64,000 nt of DNA. It comes from Sphagnum magellanicum. Its lineage: Eukaryota > Streptophyta > Sphagnopsida > Sphagnales > Sphagnaceae. How positions within the stretch are numbered: position 1 is the first letter of the stretch; every line of letters starts with the position of its first letter. Below, one piece after another: positions 11,034-23,958 of the stretch. The stretch lies in the NCBI GenBank assembly GCA_021904315.1, contig CM038908.1, forward strand, positions 15,892,501 through 15,956,500, in the 5' to 3' direction. Position numbers and translations under genes: made by a program. The notes under the pieces are model-generated. The model was given only the letters and a program-made list of their open reading frames with translations. It made no database searches and was not told the origin of the DNA.

Positions 11034-13049
11034 ATTCATTTTCAGCCATCATATTCAACCAGATTTATGAGGTTTAGGTCCTCAAATGGGTAAGTTTTGT
11101 GGATTTTCATTTTTTATAAATATTGGGTTAGGAGCTGGGAAAAAAGAATGTGGCTTTTAAGGTTTTTGCCATTTTACAGAATTTTATTATTTTTATTTTT
11201 TGGTCAGATGTAGACCTGGGTACTACTTAGCTCACCCCCTGTAGGTGGAATATATATATATATATATATAAAACAAAAAGTTTACAATGCATTCAAAGAC
11301 CTCATCATTTACTATTATATTTTTATGGGGATCCTTGCCAATGAGGCTACTTCATAAATCGGGGGAAAAAAGGGGAGAGGGGGGGTGCCCTTGATCTGCA
11401 TCCTAGTAAAAATTTGGCAAATTAAAAATATGAAAAAATGACTTTTTAAGGGTGATTTTTTCTATGGCCAGATTTCCCATTAAAAAAATCCAGATTTTTT
11501 TTATTACTTTTCAAATAGGTAGCCAAAAAACATAGAGAAATGCTTAAACTTTTTTCCACTTTGATATCTCATTGATGTCAATCTTCTTATGGATGGATGG
11601 ATGGATGAATGATCACCACTTTGGGTAACTTGCATCATAAAATTTAAAAACACTAGGAGTAATAATAAGTGGCATTTGTCCAGGGAGGTCTGTTTCAAAG
11701 GAATCATCAAGCTTGGGTTAAAAGGTAGGTGGAGTAGTTAGTACCTAAGGGGGAAAAGCAGGAACAATCAATGGATGGATGGATGCAAAAGATCCTTACA
11801 CAAGTTAATAAATGCATTTTCTGGTCTATTCCACCAATTTTACAATTTCACACTGACACCATTTGCTCATTCGCTTGCTTGCTTGCTTTGCTTCTTTTGT
11901 TTTCATGACAACTTTTTGGTGGAAAAAAGTAGTAGGTTATCATGAAGAAGATGATGCCTCAAGAGGCCAAAACACCCAAGTCAAGAAAACCCTAAGTAGT
12001 GATTGATTATTGGAGAACATCCCATGCTTTTTGGCCTTGCCTACCAAGGCAAGGATATCGTGTTTAGATTCATTATAGAGTATAGTAGCTTAAGGGATTT
12101 TGGCCCCTAGGTGGTAATAGGTCCATTTTTTTTAATATGAGGATTTTTGAAAGATGATAATTTTTGGCTAGTGTTGGAACTTGAGAGATTTGTTATAGAG
12201 TTATAATAATATCTTGAAGGATTTTGGTTTCATTTAGAGGATTTTTGGAAGATTATATTGCTGCATGGTGAAATATTTGAGTTTCCATAATTCTTCATTT
12301 GCCTTCAGACACTTTTTAATGTAAATGGCAAGGCCACACTATGACACACCCCCTTGTTTTCCCTTGGTTTTGGATTGGAGCAAGCAAGCAAATAGTGAGT
12401 CATTTATGGTTTTCCCCTATACCCTTTGTTCATTGACACATATGTGAGGTAAAAAACTACATGATTTCATCCAATATGTACCCCAAGTTTATAATTGGGG
12501 TACTTATTAGTTCAAGTTGAAAATGGTGACCAACCATTTTCAAAATAAAAACTTCATGCAACTAATGAGAAGGCTCAAGGGGGGGGGCGGTGTGGGGGGT
12601 TTGAGTTTGTTCTCAATGTGTTCCCATCAAGTTCTCAAAGTGTTCTCATCATTTTTTCAATTGTTCTTGAAGTTCTCAATGTGTTCCTCACTTAATTACA
12701 TGGTTTCATCCATTTCAATGTAAAATATATGTGATATATATCATGGTTTCAGGTACATGTGTGAAGTTAACTATCTAGTTTGGCCCGTGGCAATGTGAGA
12801 TATTTATGACATGTGTGTGTCATATATCATACTTTTTGTGTTGATGAGCCAAGGTGTACTTGGAGTAAGGAAAACCATATTCTCCTGTATTGGGTGAAAT
12901 ACCTAGTGCGTTGAAAGAAGAAGGGTTAACCCTTCAATGTATAGTGTAATTTCCAAGCAAGACTGAAAAGGGTACACCTTTAGTCTGCTAAGGTAAGTAA
13001 GGATTCAACCGTCCAGTTGTAAGTCCGGGATTAATAAATACATGAAGGA
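11034..13049. other. spacer, no gene seen
   Basis: Contains an (AT)n run at 11250-11271 and short ATGG repeats near 11590 and 11771. No coding signal seen on either strand. Confidence 0.4.
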
Positions 13050-13326
13050 GCTAGTCTTGAAGAGGAGTCTTTGTAAAAGAGGAGTTCTTGACCTCGCTAT
13101 CATCCTCATTTTCGAAAGTCATCTTCAACCTCTCTCAAAGTTAGTAGCTAGTCTTGAAGAAGAGTTGTTGTAAAAGAGGAGTTCTTGACCTCGCTATCGT
13201 CCTCATTTTCAACCTTTCCCAAAGTTGGGAGCTAGTCTTGAAGAGGAGTCATTGTTAAAGAGGAGTCCTTGACCTCACTATCATCCTCATTTTCAAAAGT
13301 CATTTTCAACCTTTCCTAAAGTTAGG
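13050..13326. repeat. three-copy tandem repeat, unit about 85-97 bp
   Basis: Copies begin with GCTAGTCTTGAAGARGAGT at 13050, 13147 and 13231. Each contains AAAGAGGAGTYCTTGACCTC and a following CATCCTCATTTTC-type block, and ends in an AAAGTT block. The middle copy lacks about 10 bp (the GAAAGTCATC part). No function suggested. Confidence 0.85.
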
Positions 13327-15777
13327 ATTGGAGGATTTAAGTACACAAGTGAGCATATTTCTAACATTGATTTTTTTGGGGGGTGAATTTTCACTATTTT
13401 GCACCCAAGAAAATGAAGAAAACCTTGATAAAATGTGTCTTTTTGGCATAACATCACCACCTTACTGAAAATTTTAAAAATTAAAATTAAAAAATATATA
13501 TGAACTTGCAAGGTGAAGTAAAGTGTGGTGTAACATATAGTGTGAACCACTCCTTACCGAAACTTCAAGTAGTCTATGCCAAATGATCCATTGTGACTTG
13601 AAATTCAGTTAAGTGTGAAAATGTTTGGAGTTTGCAAAGATGACAAATTAGGGTTAAGTGTGAAATGGGTGTAGTTGTTCAACTCAAAAGTGCTAAAAAA
13701 CTTTTGTGTTGTTTTTTTCATTATTCATTGTGAACTTTACTATACCAATGAAGATTTTCAAGAAGTGGTGGAACAATGGAAGCAAGGTTGTTGGTGATGT
13801 GAAATATTTAGTGTTGTTTTGTGGTGTTCTTGATAGTGGCTTTGTTGATTTCTCGTGAGCATTAGAGGACTTTTATATTCAAGTGTGTGGTGTTGTGGTT
13901 ATAATGGTGTGATGATGTTCTATAAGTGTGAAAATAAATGGAAGAAGTTGCAAATGTTGTTGTAGCATCTCAAAAACAATGATTTAATGAAATTAAGAAT
14001 TTAATTTTTTGCATTTCTCAATATGTGATGTTTTACATTCTTTGTTATCAATTAATGATGTAGGTACCTTATGTTTTTCTATTGTGCTTGGGTACAATGT
14101 CTTGCAAAAGTTGATGGCAAGAGTCAATATGTGTTATTTCTTATTAAAAATGACAAAAGTAGATGATGTTAGAGTCTAGGTCCTTGAGTTTACTAGGTTT
14201 TGATATTGACCAACAAATTTGAATGAAATGAAAGTTGTGAAGGATATGAATTTGGGAGGTCAAAAAATGCATTAGCAATAGAGAGTATTGTGAGTTTTTA
14301 CTTGTTGGGGTTTCTAGAGTCCAAAAAATGTGCAAAGTAAAATTGGCAACAATCATGATAATGAAAAGCAAGCTTGACAAGATAACAAAGCTTAATGGGA
14401 TTTATTGACACTAATTAGGGCAATGGGAGTGATTCATAGGCTTATGGAAAAAAAATTGGTTGAAAGCATCATCTAGGATCTCATACAATGCTTATGAAAA
14501 CATTCATGTTTAATGAAAGAATGTGAGGATATGTTTAAATTGAAAATTTGAAACTGTATTGTGGAAAGGTGGTAGTAAAGTAGAACTCCTTAATCAAGAG
14601 GATACGTAAGAAGATATCAAGAGGATTTCCTAAAAAGTTAGTTATGAGAAAACAACATAAGGAGAGTTTGATTTTTCTTCAACATTGTCAATTGAGAACC
14701 TAGTTCCAAGTGTATGGGGTTGTGTAATTTTCATCAAAATATGATTCTATTAGTTTTTCTTAATGTCAATCATGAGTTTTGCTGACAATGGTGCCTAGTT
14801 CAATGGATAAATAAAGATTTGTTTATGCAAGTGGTATGTTGAGTTTGAAATAGGACATTGAGAATTGCATAATTATAGTATTTTTCTTTTGGTTAGGACG
14901 AGGTTTTCCTACAAGCTTTTGTAGTTATTTCCAATAGCTCCAAGTTTTGGTTATAATGATATCAACATTTTGACAAAAAGGTGTAGGAAACATGACTGTT
15001 GAATCTTTTTTTAATGATGGATGATGTTAAATTCTAATGAAGAAGGGAAGATGTTTCAAGAAGACCCAAGGTCAAGTCATTCTTTAACAAGTTATTGAAC
15101 AATTTGATTTTTCAATTGGGATTGTAGCACTGAACATCAAGGTGTAATGATTATTCACACCTCAAGGTTTGGAACAATATGGGTGATAAGATTGGGTCCT
15201 ACAAAAGATAAAGTGGGAGATTTCAAAATCAACATATCACATAGTGACTTTCAAACACAAGTGTAAGTGTGGATCAAAGTTTGTGATGGAACTCATAAGT
15301 GGGGAACAATGGCACAATACTAGCGAAAGCAATATTTCACAACCTATTTTTTTACAATTCATAGTCTTGATATTTGAAGCTAGGAACTCAATACCAAAAG
15401 TAACAGACATGTGAACGCCACATGTTATCACTTCAAAGCATCATTATGTTAGATTTTTCTTACCAAGAATAAAAAATTTGTTTGAGGTTGGGGACAAGCT
15501 TGTTAAGGTAGAGTTGACAAATGGAAAAAATGTTCACTATTATTTTGGAAGTAGAGCATGTGTTGGTTGAGTTGGGTGAAACCCCTTTTGAGCTTTTGAA
15601 GGAGGAATAGGAGGAAGAGATGATAATTAACACAATGGTGGAAAAACATGGTATTGCGTTAAATGAATCTTTTTTCAAATTTTTCAAGCAATGTGTTTGA
15701 ACAAATTTGGGAATGGGTTCACTTAGAACTAACAACTTCTTTACATGTTAAATTTAAGCAATTATAAAAACCATATT
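13327..15777. other. spacer, possibly decayed 5' part of a retrotransposon
   Basis: No intact frame. It precedes the gypsy zinc knuckle and protease relic at 15.8 kb on the same strand, so some of it may be eroded gag sequence, but I could not recognise gag in it. Confidence 0.3.
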
Positions 15778-16597
15778 GTTACGATATGTTTGAAATTGGA
15801 CACCTTAAACCCAAATGTGGTAAATGTGGCCTCCTTCATGAAATAGAGGATTTGAAATAGCTAAGGACACAAGTGTTGAAACAAGGCAATTGGATGTTGG
15901 TCAATATGCTACTACAAGATCAAAAATCCTTACACATCTCATCAAAAGGCAAAATTGTCTTGTCACCTAAGGAAACAATCCTATCTATTCTAGGATAATT
16001 GGAATTTCTTTAAAGGTTGGTGAGAATAACAAAAAAAAACATAATGAAGCACTTAAGATGGCAATTGTGATTAATGCAAAAGGAACACCTACAATCTTCA
16101 AGATTTGGATCAACAAAAATCATTGCAATAAAACCTTACACTTGTTTGTTAAAATCAACAACCCTTTGGTAAAATGGTTAGTTCATACAAGAGCTTCAAT
16201 GTCAATAATGTTAACTGATATGATTCATGAACTTGGAATCATGCATTTAGAAGTAGGTCTTTAATCTTTTAATATTATTTTTGAAGTAATCACACAAACA
16301 CATAGAAATTTCAATGTGCTACATGTAAAAGTGGTAGAAATACAATATTTCATGACATTTACGATTGTAGTTACTAATAACTACAACTTCCTTTTGGGCT
16401 TGGACTTCTTCATTAAAATAAACATTAATGTTTACATGGAAAAAAAAATCATCCAAATTAGACATGGCTTAGGGAACAACATACATCTTCTATTGTTGAA
16501 CTTGGTAAATATGTTGCAACTTGTTAAGGGCAAGATAAAAACCAATATGGAACACAATCAAAAGGATGTAGTAATGATGTTAGAAGCTAGATTATAG
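15778..16597 (+). pseudogene. Ty3/gypsy-type retrotransposon relic: zinc knuckle and aspartic protease
   Basis: A frame starting at 15778 gives a knuckle-like CGKCGLLHEIED. After several stops, 16058-16264 gives HTRASMSIM followed by HELGIMHLEVG, and 16316-16597 gives NYNFLLGLDF and IQIRHGLGNN. These match the retroviral-type aspartic protease of plant Ty3/gypsy polyproteins, in which the first block normally reads D-T/S-G-A-S. Here the catalytic Asp is His and the Gly is Arg, so the enzyme is dead. Internal stops and frame changes confirm decay. No reverse transcriptase, integrase or LTR was recognised nearby. Confidence 0.7.
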
Positions 16598-19500
16598 CAA
16601 ATGGAGGTAAAGAGGCATTAAAAGAGACCTATCAACCTTTAATAGATTTTGTAAACCTTATCCAACTTAGTGATGAAACCAATCTTGAATATTCTAATGA
16701 TCATGAAGAAAATCAAGAATCCATTATAGATGATGACTAACCAAGGTTAATTAGGTAAAGGGAAGAAGAGATGGCAAAAGATGTGATGGATAAGGGGCTA
16801 GAATATAAATATTTGTGCAAAAAGAAATGCCTAATTAAATCATTAATAATTATCACCTAAAATAATTGAATGAATTTATAATAAGGGTATTACATTAACA
16901 TTGAAATTTCTTTAAGTTTTCATTTATTTTGATAACACAAGTTCTTAGGTTTGGAGTGTTAAATTTGAAAGTTCAAAATTGAGTTCTTATGAATTGGTTT
17001 AGACCAAGACCCAACACCCTTTTGGTGCAATTACCATAAGGACCATATTAACGCACCCCACTAGAAGAAACAATGTTGTTTGCAACTAAACCACATGTAA
17101 CTAGATGCAATTGGTTATCCCATGTAACTGTATCACGTTGAGTGTGCAAATACATTTAAATTATGTTATGATTAATTGTTCTTTCATCATTTGAAATTGA
17201 TGATTTCTAAACTTGGTTTTATGCAAATACATTACCAAATATATGGTTAGTCATACAAATAATCATAACATTGCAACTTGTGTGATGTGGATATTTTATA
17301 CCTTTCTATAGGGTAAGCGATGGACTGAGGTGTACAAAAATTAAAATTTATGTTTAAAATTATTTTTATGCCTAAATATTAATGATTTTCTTATTTGGAA
17401 ATTTTTTTCAATTAATTTTTTAAAAATTCAATATATTAAAAAAATTTAATTATATATATATGTCATATTTTCGATTTTTATTTTCCAAATATTATAAAAT
17501 AAAATAAATTTATTATTTTATTTTAAAAGTGTAAATTCAAGGAAAAAACACAAAAAATCAAGAAAAAAATGATAAAATAATTGTAAACCCACAATGTTTT
17601 AAATAAATATGCCACCTACCTTTCAAAGTTTTTTTGGGTGGTCAGGTCAAATTTTTAGTTGTAAAATATTAACCAATGGTTTTTTAAAAAATTCTTTTGC
17701 ATTGTGGGAACAAAAAAGGAAATAATTAAAAAATGTTCAAAAGAAATTGGGAAATAACATCATACATTGCAGTAAACTTACATTGCACATCATAGTAAAA
17801 CCCTAAGCCCATATCACTCATTTGTTTTGAATAGATTATTTTGGCTTGTAAATGTTTACATCACATTTTTTTAAGTGTGCACGGCAACATCAATATCTTT
17901 GACAATTTTGGTAGGACAATTTTGGAGAAAAATGGAATGGTCAAGTGAAAATGAAAATCAAGGAATGCAAAATGAAAAAGCTACAATATTCATAAGTGAA
18001 ATTGAAATTGAAGAAGTGGAAGGGTGGGTTGTAGTTCATTTTTTAGTTTGATATAATTGACTTAATCTAATGTCACTTTAGAAAAAGAGTTTGAATTGAA
18101 GGGGCATTTGAAATAGATGTAATTTTGAACTTGTAATTTTATCCTAATGGATTAATAGATTGAAATTGTTGTTTTTTATTTGAAAGGCTTAAATATCTAA
18201 TAAATATTGTATTCCATGATATTTTTATTATTGAAATATGGCATTAGATTTTATAAAAAAACTTGATATTCTTGCATGATACATTAAATGAAACAATTAA
18301 AACTTAAAAAGAACCAAAACTAACAAATATTGATAAACTAGATAACCAAAGTTGGTGGATATCAAAAAAATCTAATATCCACCCCACATTGGTTTAGTAT
18401 CCAACATCAAGTAACAATTGATATATTAGTTAATAGTTAGTATGTAAAAGTTAGGTATAATTAGGACAAAACATGCCCATCACTTAATACCTAGGTGAAA
18501 ACACACTAAGGGTGAGCCACTTTTGTTCAAAAAAGGTGACGTATAATAAATATTATAATACATAGTAAACAAAAATCTTGATGGCATCTTTTGGTTATCT
18601 TAAACACAAGTAAAAAACTTTAGAATTTGCATAACAACATTTTTGAACTCAAAGTTCATTTTGAGTCAAAATTTATTTTGATCCAATGGTTAGATGAAGA
18701 GGATCGAATAAAATCAATGTATACAAAATATATAATTTACAGTATTTCAACGGCCATAAGGTTTCATGTTTATGATTCATGAGACATTACCAAACAAAAG
18801 AAAATTGAAAAAATAATGTAATGCCCATCTATAAAATCTCCTCCTATTTGATATGGTAGTGGTTTTTTCTTTAAAATAAACTATTATTACGCATTCATTA
18901 GTAAACAAATGAAAAAAAACACATTTTTGGAATGAATTCATCCAAAAATTTAAAATTTCGAATTTAAGAAAATTAAATTAATTTATATCAATATCATACA
19001 CCATTAAAAAATTATCCAAGAATTCCATTCACAACCTTAATTTGGAAGTATATATTCAAAATTTTAAACCTTGTGACGGGTATTATTTTGTCACAAATAT
19101 ACTCCATATGTTCAAATTCTTCAATGTTTGTTGAATTTTTCAAAATAAATGATTAGAAGAAATTTATAGAAAATCAAATATATTTAAAACAAACAAAAAT
19201 AATCCAAGATGTGATCTCCATACATTACTAAAAAAAGTAATTGTAAAAAGATTATACTTGTGACTACAATTTTGGGGGTAGCTTAGTGTGTTTTCACAAT
19301 CTACCAAATTTCCCAAATTTCTTGGTTTTTTGAAAGATTTTCATGGCCATGGGTTTGCCAATGGAAGGTTTACAATATTTCTTTGAAGTCCATAAACAAA
19401 AGAACAATAGGAAAAAACAAGCAAAAGACAAATTCCTTAAAGGAGAAAAAAAAAAAAAAACTTCCTTTACCTTCAGACTTTATATCTTCTTGTTTGTTTT

Positions 19501-19955
19501 GAGCGATTTAAAAAGCTATAATGTGTCATTTGAAGCTTTTGAAAGCTTTTCAAAACACAAAACAAAATGGACTAATGACCAAAGAATTTGAGTTTGAAAA
19601 CTCAAGTTGTTCTTATATGCCTAAATTGAACATTAACCCTCTTCACTTCCAAAAGGCATATCTTGCTCATTTCAAAACTAATTTGAACAATTTTTTTATC
19701 TTTAGATGCGTTAGGTTGAAGAATACAAAAAATCTTTAAGATCCAAAGATAACATAACAATGTCCAAAGATTTATGAGTCTTTATCCAGCTTTCTACCCT
19801 TGTTGCATTTTAAGTTGCAATTACAATGTTTATCTCATATTATTTGTCATATCTTTGAAGTTTGCAAATATTTAACTCTAGGTGCATTAGTGACAATTGG
19901 GATGAACAAATGAAAAAGGTTCAAGCCCATTTTTTTAAAAATAAAAATAAAAATA
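16598..19955. other. AT-rich spacer, no gene seen
   Basis: Very A/T-rich with frequent stops in all frames. It may hold the eroded 3' part of the gypsy relic, but no reverse transcriptase or integrase motif is readable. Confidence 0.35.
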
Positions 19956-21452
19956 AACCTACTTACCTAGGCCTGCTTACATACCTAGGCCTATTTATCT
20001 ACCTAATTACCTACCTAGGTACCACATGTTGACATCCTATTAACCTTAAATTGGGCCATTTAAATTTGATTAATTAATTAAAAACACTAAATGCCAAAAT
20101 GGATTTTAAATTCCATGTATCATTAAATGATTAACCTTAAAAATGGACACGTGTCATGAACAAATATTTCTAAGATTATCTTGCAATTACATTAAGACTA
20201 TTATAAGTTTCATCCTTCCATGTGAATGATTTTAACTTGCATTTTCATCTAAAAACATGGAAGTAAATTTGATTACTCACATTACAAACTAAAAGTTAAT
20301 CGCAAATAATTTGATATTGTTGTGTTAGGAGTATATTAAAGGTATATTAAGAATACATCTCAAAGGTTTTATTAATTTATATTTCAAATACATTAATGGA
20401 TATTTATGAATAGGGTTTAGATTATTTCTAAACCTTAATATTAAAGTTCTACCAATTAAGTTATAATGTATATTAAGAAAATGTAAATGTACTAAGGGCA
20501 TATTAGGATTATTCATATTGTATTAAATGTATAGTCATGGCTAAACTAAAGGTGTCAAATATTAAACAAGCTTTAGCCAAAATTTAATTGAGGTTTAACA
20601 AAATTTTAGTTTAATTTAAACCAAATTTTAATTTATAGAAGATTTAATCAATATTAAACCAAATTTTGGTTTAGCCAAGGATTAGCCAAATTTTAACTAA
20701 TGTTTTGCCAATGTTTAGTGAAATTTTTATTTCACTAAGTTTTAGTTAATATTTCATCGAATTTTGTTTTGCCAAAGTTTTATCAAATTGTCACCAAGTT
20801 AAATTAAAATTTCCAAGGTTTACCCAAGGTTTAGCCAAAAAACATTTAGCCAATGTTTGCCAATGTTTGAGCAATTTTTTTTTTAGTTAATGTTTTGCCA
20901 AGTTTTTAAAAAAAAATTGTCTTGCTAATATTTAGACAAAGTTTATTCAAAGTTCAACCAAATTTTAATTTAGTTAATGTTTTTGCCAAACTTTAACTAA
21001 GTTTTAGTTTTGCTAGTGTTTAACCAAGGTTTAACCAAGTTTCAGTTTTGCTAATGTTTAGCCAAGGTTTGACCAAATGTTAATCTTGCCAAAGTTTAAC
21101 AAAGGTTTATCCAAGGTTTAATCAAATTTTACTTTAGCCAATATTTTTGCCAAGGTTTAGTCAAATTTTAATTTAGCCAAAATTTGATCAATTTTTAATT
21201 TAGCCAAAGTTTAAACTACGTTCCATGTGACATATTTGGTCTAGGCATAAATGCTATGTAGACCTAGCCTATGTGCGATACAAACTATTTTAGTTAATAA
21301 ACAAGTTTAATTAGTAGGCAATAAATTAAATTAATAAGTACTAGGTTAAAAAAGGTAGGTAGATAGATAGGTAAATATGTATGTATCTAAATTATGTATG
21401 TAGATTGTTTTATAAAATAGGCTTAAAGTACATAGGTAGGTGGGTATGTAAC
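19956..21452. repeat. degenerate GCCAA-GTTTA array bounded by inverted CCTA/TAGG blocks
   Basis: From about 20530 to 21220 the sequence is a degenerate array around TTTAGCCAA(A/G)GTTTA, with at least nine recognisable TTTAGCCAA copies at irregular spacing. It is bracketed by a TACCTAGG/CTACCTA-rich block (19956-20023) and, in the opposite sense, by a GGTAGGTAGATAGATAGGTA-rich block (21337-21452). The arrangement could be a decayed foldback element or an old satellite. No coding capacity. Confidence 0.55.
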
Positions 21453-23958
21453 ATTAAACTATATAGTTTAGAATATTGTAAAAAATGACAAAAGTTATGG
21501 GATAAATTTTATGGTTTGCAACCTAATTTTAAAATTTTAATTATGAATTTGGTGTAAACAATCATGTCACATTTTACTACAACCTTGTCAATTTTTAGTG
21601 TGTTATCCATATTTTGTCATGCTTAATTAAATGTCATGTTTGATCACATAGTTAAAAAGTCCATTTTAGTCAATTGAACTAATGAAAAGTAACATGTACT
21701 TTTAGCAACCAAGGTTTTTAAACAAATTGACCAAATTCTAATAAAAACAAACAAGGTGATCAAGTTGGACATCTTGAAAAGTTGTAATTTCTTATATATT
21801 AAATATTTAAGTTGGATATGTTGAAAATTTTGGTGTTGCAAAACCATGTATAAGTGTTGGCAATTTAACAAAAATGAAACAATAGTAATAATAGACAATG
21901 CATAATTGTTAAAGTTTTTCAAATTTTTCAACCTTGAGACAATTGGAAAATGTTGGGTAAACATCATAAAGTCATTGGAAAGTGTAAAAGCCATGCATCT
22001 TAATTTTCTTTTGCAAAATTAGTGTATTATAATTTTTGATTTGTTAAATAAGGTACATTGCAAAAGAGTTATACATGGTGTCCAATTTTGTCACAATAGT
22101 TTTGAGAAGTGTTATAAATAATAAATCATTCATGTAATTGAACCACTTGAATAATCACACCATTTTGTTTCTTCCCCCATAATGTGGGAAGCCCATGAAA
22201 AATTTATGAAAGCTTGTGAGGATTTGATCAATTGATTGTGGAAAATGGTTTGATAATGATTTTAAATTTCATGTACTTCAAGGTGTAGACTACAACAAAA
22301 ATAGAAACCATGATTTACTAGACTATTGTGTGAAGCTTCTAATGGAAAAAAGAGATTTAGGGGAGTTGTGTTAAGTTTTTTGGTTTTATGCTAATACTTG
22401 ACATAATTTACTAATAATAATGAAGATCATGGAGCTAATTTTGCAAATTTTGAAGTTGAGGTGAAAGTGAGAATTTCAAAACTTGATAAAGAAGGAGGTG
22501 TGTCTATCCATGTGGTGTGCCACTACTCCTAATTGCATACTCTCATCTAGCTTATCAAATCACACACAATTCATGATAATTCAAAGAAGTCACAAAATTT
22601 TGTCATGATAAAGTTATAGAAAATTGACAAGATCCATTTGAAAATATATGTGCTTAGAAATTTTGAACTTATGTGCTAGTTTTGAAGAGAAAGGTGATCA
22701 AAAGAGAGAGAAAGTGAAAGCAAAGACAATTTTCACGTGTAGATGGCAGGAACAAGTAGATGGTGGACAAGATTAAAAGCCATGTGCATTCACAATTGGT
22801 GTGCACAAAAGGATTGTCTCATTACCAGATCATTTTTAACTTCAACTTTGATTAATTGTTATGATTTGTATAACTTACAAGTTATGTCACTTTTATTGTT
22901 TCATTAAACAAAAATGTACATAAAAATTAATATGGTTTACAAAAACTCATAATTTTGATGGTTAAAACATGTCCTTCAATGTCCTGGAACACATTGACAT
23001 TTCATTTTCCTATTTTATCAAAAACAATCAATAGGAATAACAATGTTTGTTCAAATTGTTTCATATTTTAACCACAAATAAAATAAAGTATGCTATAAAT
23101 GATGGCATAAAATTTAAATATTATAAAGCACCAATTTTTTTGGAATTGATGCCAAAGTTTTTTTTTTTTTGCAGTAATAAGGACAATCATATATTTTTTT
23201 TTCATAGTTAGGTTACATTCTAAAAGTTTAAAAGGAAATATGGGAAACATGGATTTAATGAAAAAAAAGACATTATTTGATGTTTAAAAAAATAAAATGA
23301 CAAACTATCATTATGGCAATGTCATGGCATTTTGCATTTCTTATTGGTTTATACTTTAATAGAGCATTAAAAAGAAATTCAATTATTTCTTATCAACCAT
23401 TTTTGCACTTATCGGTTGAAGGATTAAATATACATATCCACCTTTTATTGTTTAGTATTTCAAAACATTCATTTTGCTTTAGGACATATGACAAAACTAG
23501 GTCATGGTCTTGTTGCGGTAGGCCAATCAATGATGAATGTACTCCCACAAGATTTTGCTTGTACTCATACACAAATTTCATTTGGTAAGATTCAGCTATA
23601 AGTTACAAATTGTAGTGCACTTCTTGAGCTAGATTACAACAATAATCCCTTGTGCTATCTAGTAGCCACTTTTGACAAAGCCTTGTGTGCTAAAGTTTTT
23701 GGTTACCAACAATTGTTGAAAACGTTTGGGAGACTCAACTTGTGCAACCTCCAAACCTCCTAGTTTCTTTGTAGTTGCAGTTTGGGCTTCTCTCATTGAT
23801 ACAACACTGAACCTGGCTTGAATCGTCACGGGGTGCTTTTGGTATATACCATCACCCATGTAGCAAAATGGATATCATCACTGTTGTAATATAAGAATCA
23901 CTTTGTAGTTGGCAATGCTTTGATCTTTATAATTGGTGATGGCTTTGATCCAACTGAT
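21453..23958. other. AT-rich spacer, probably with PILS 3' UTR at its right end
   Basis: No gene seen. Frames here are short and lack known motifs. The PILS stop codon is at 23959-23961 on the minus strand. Confidence 0.4.

Noticed and set aside
12579..12600. G-rich run as a possible G-quadruplex
   Set aside because: Only two long G runs are separated by short breaks; no conserved four-tract design.
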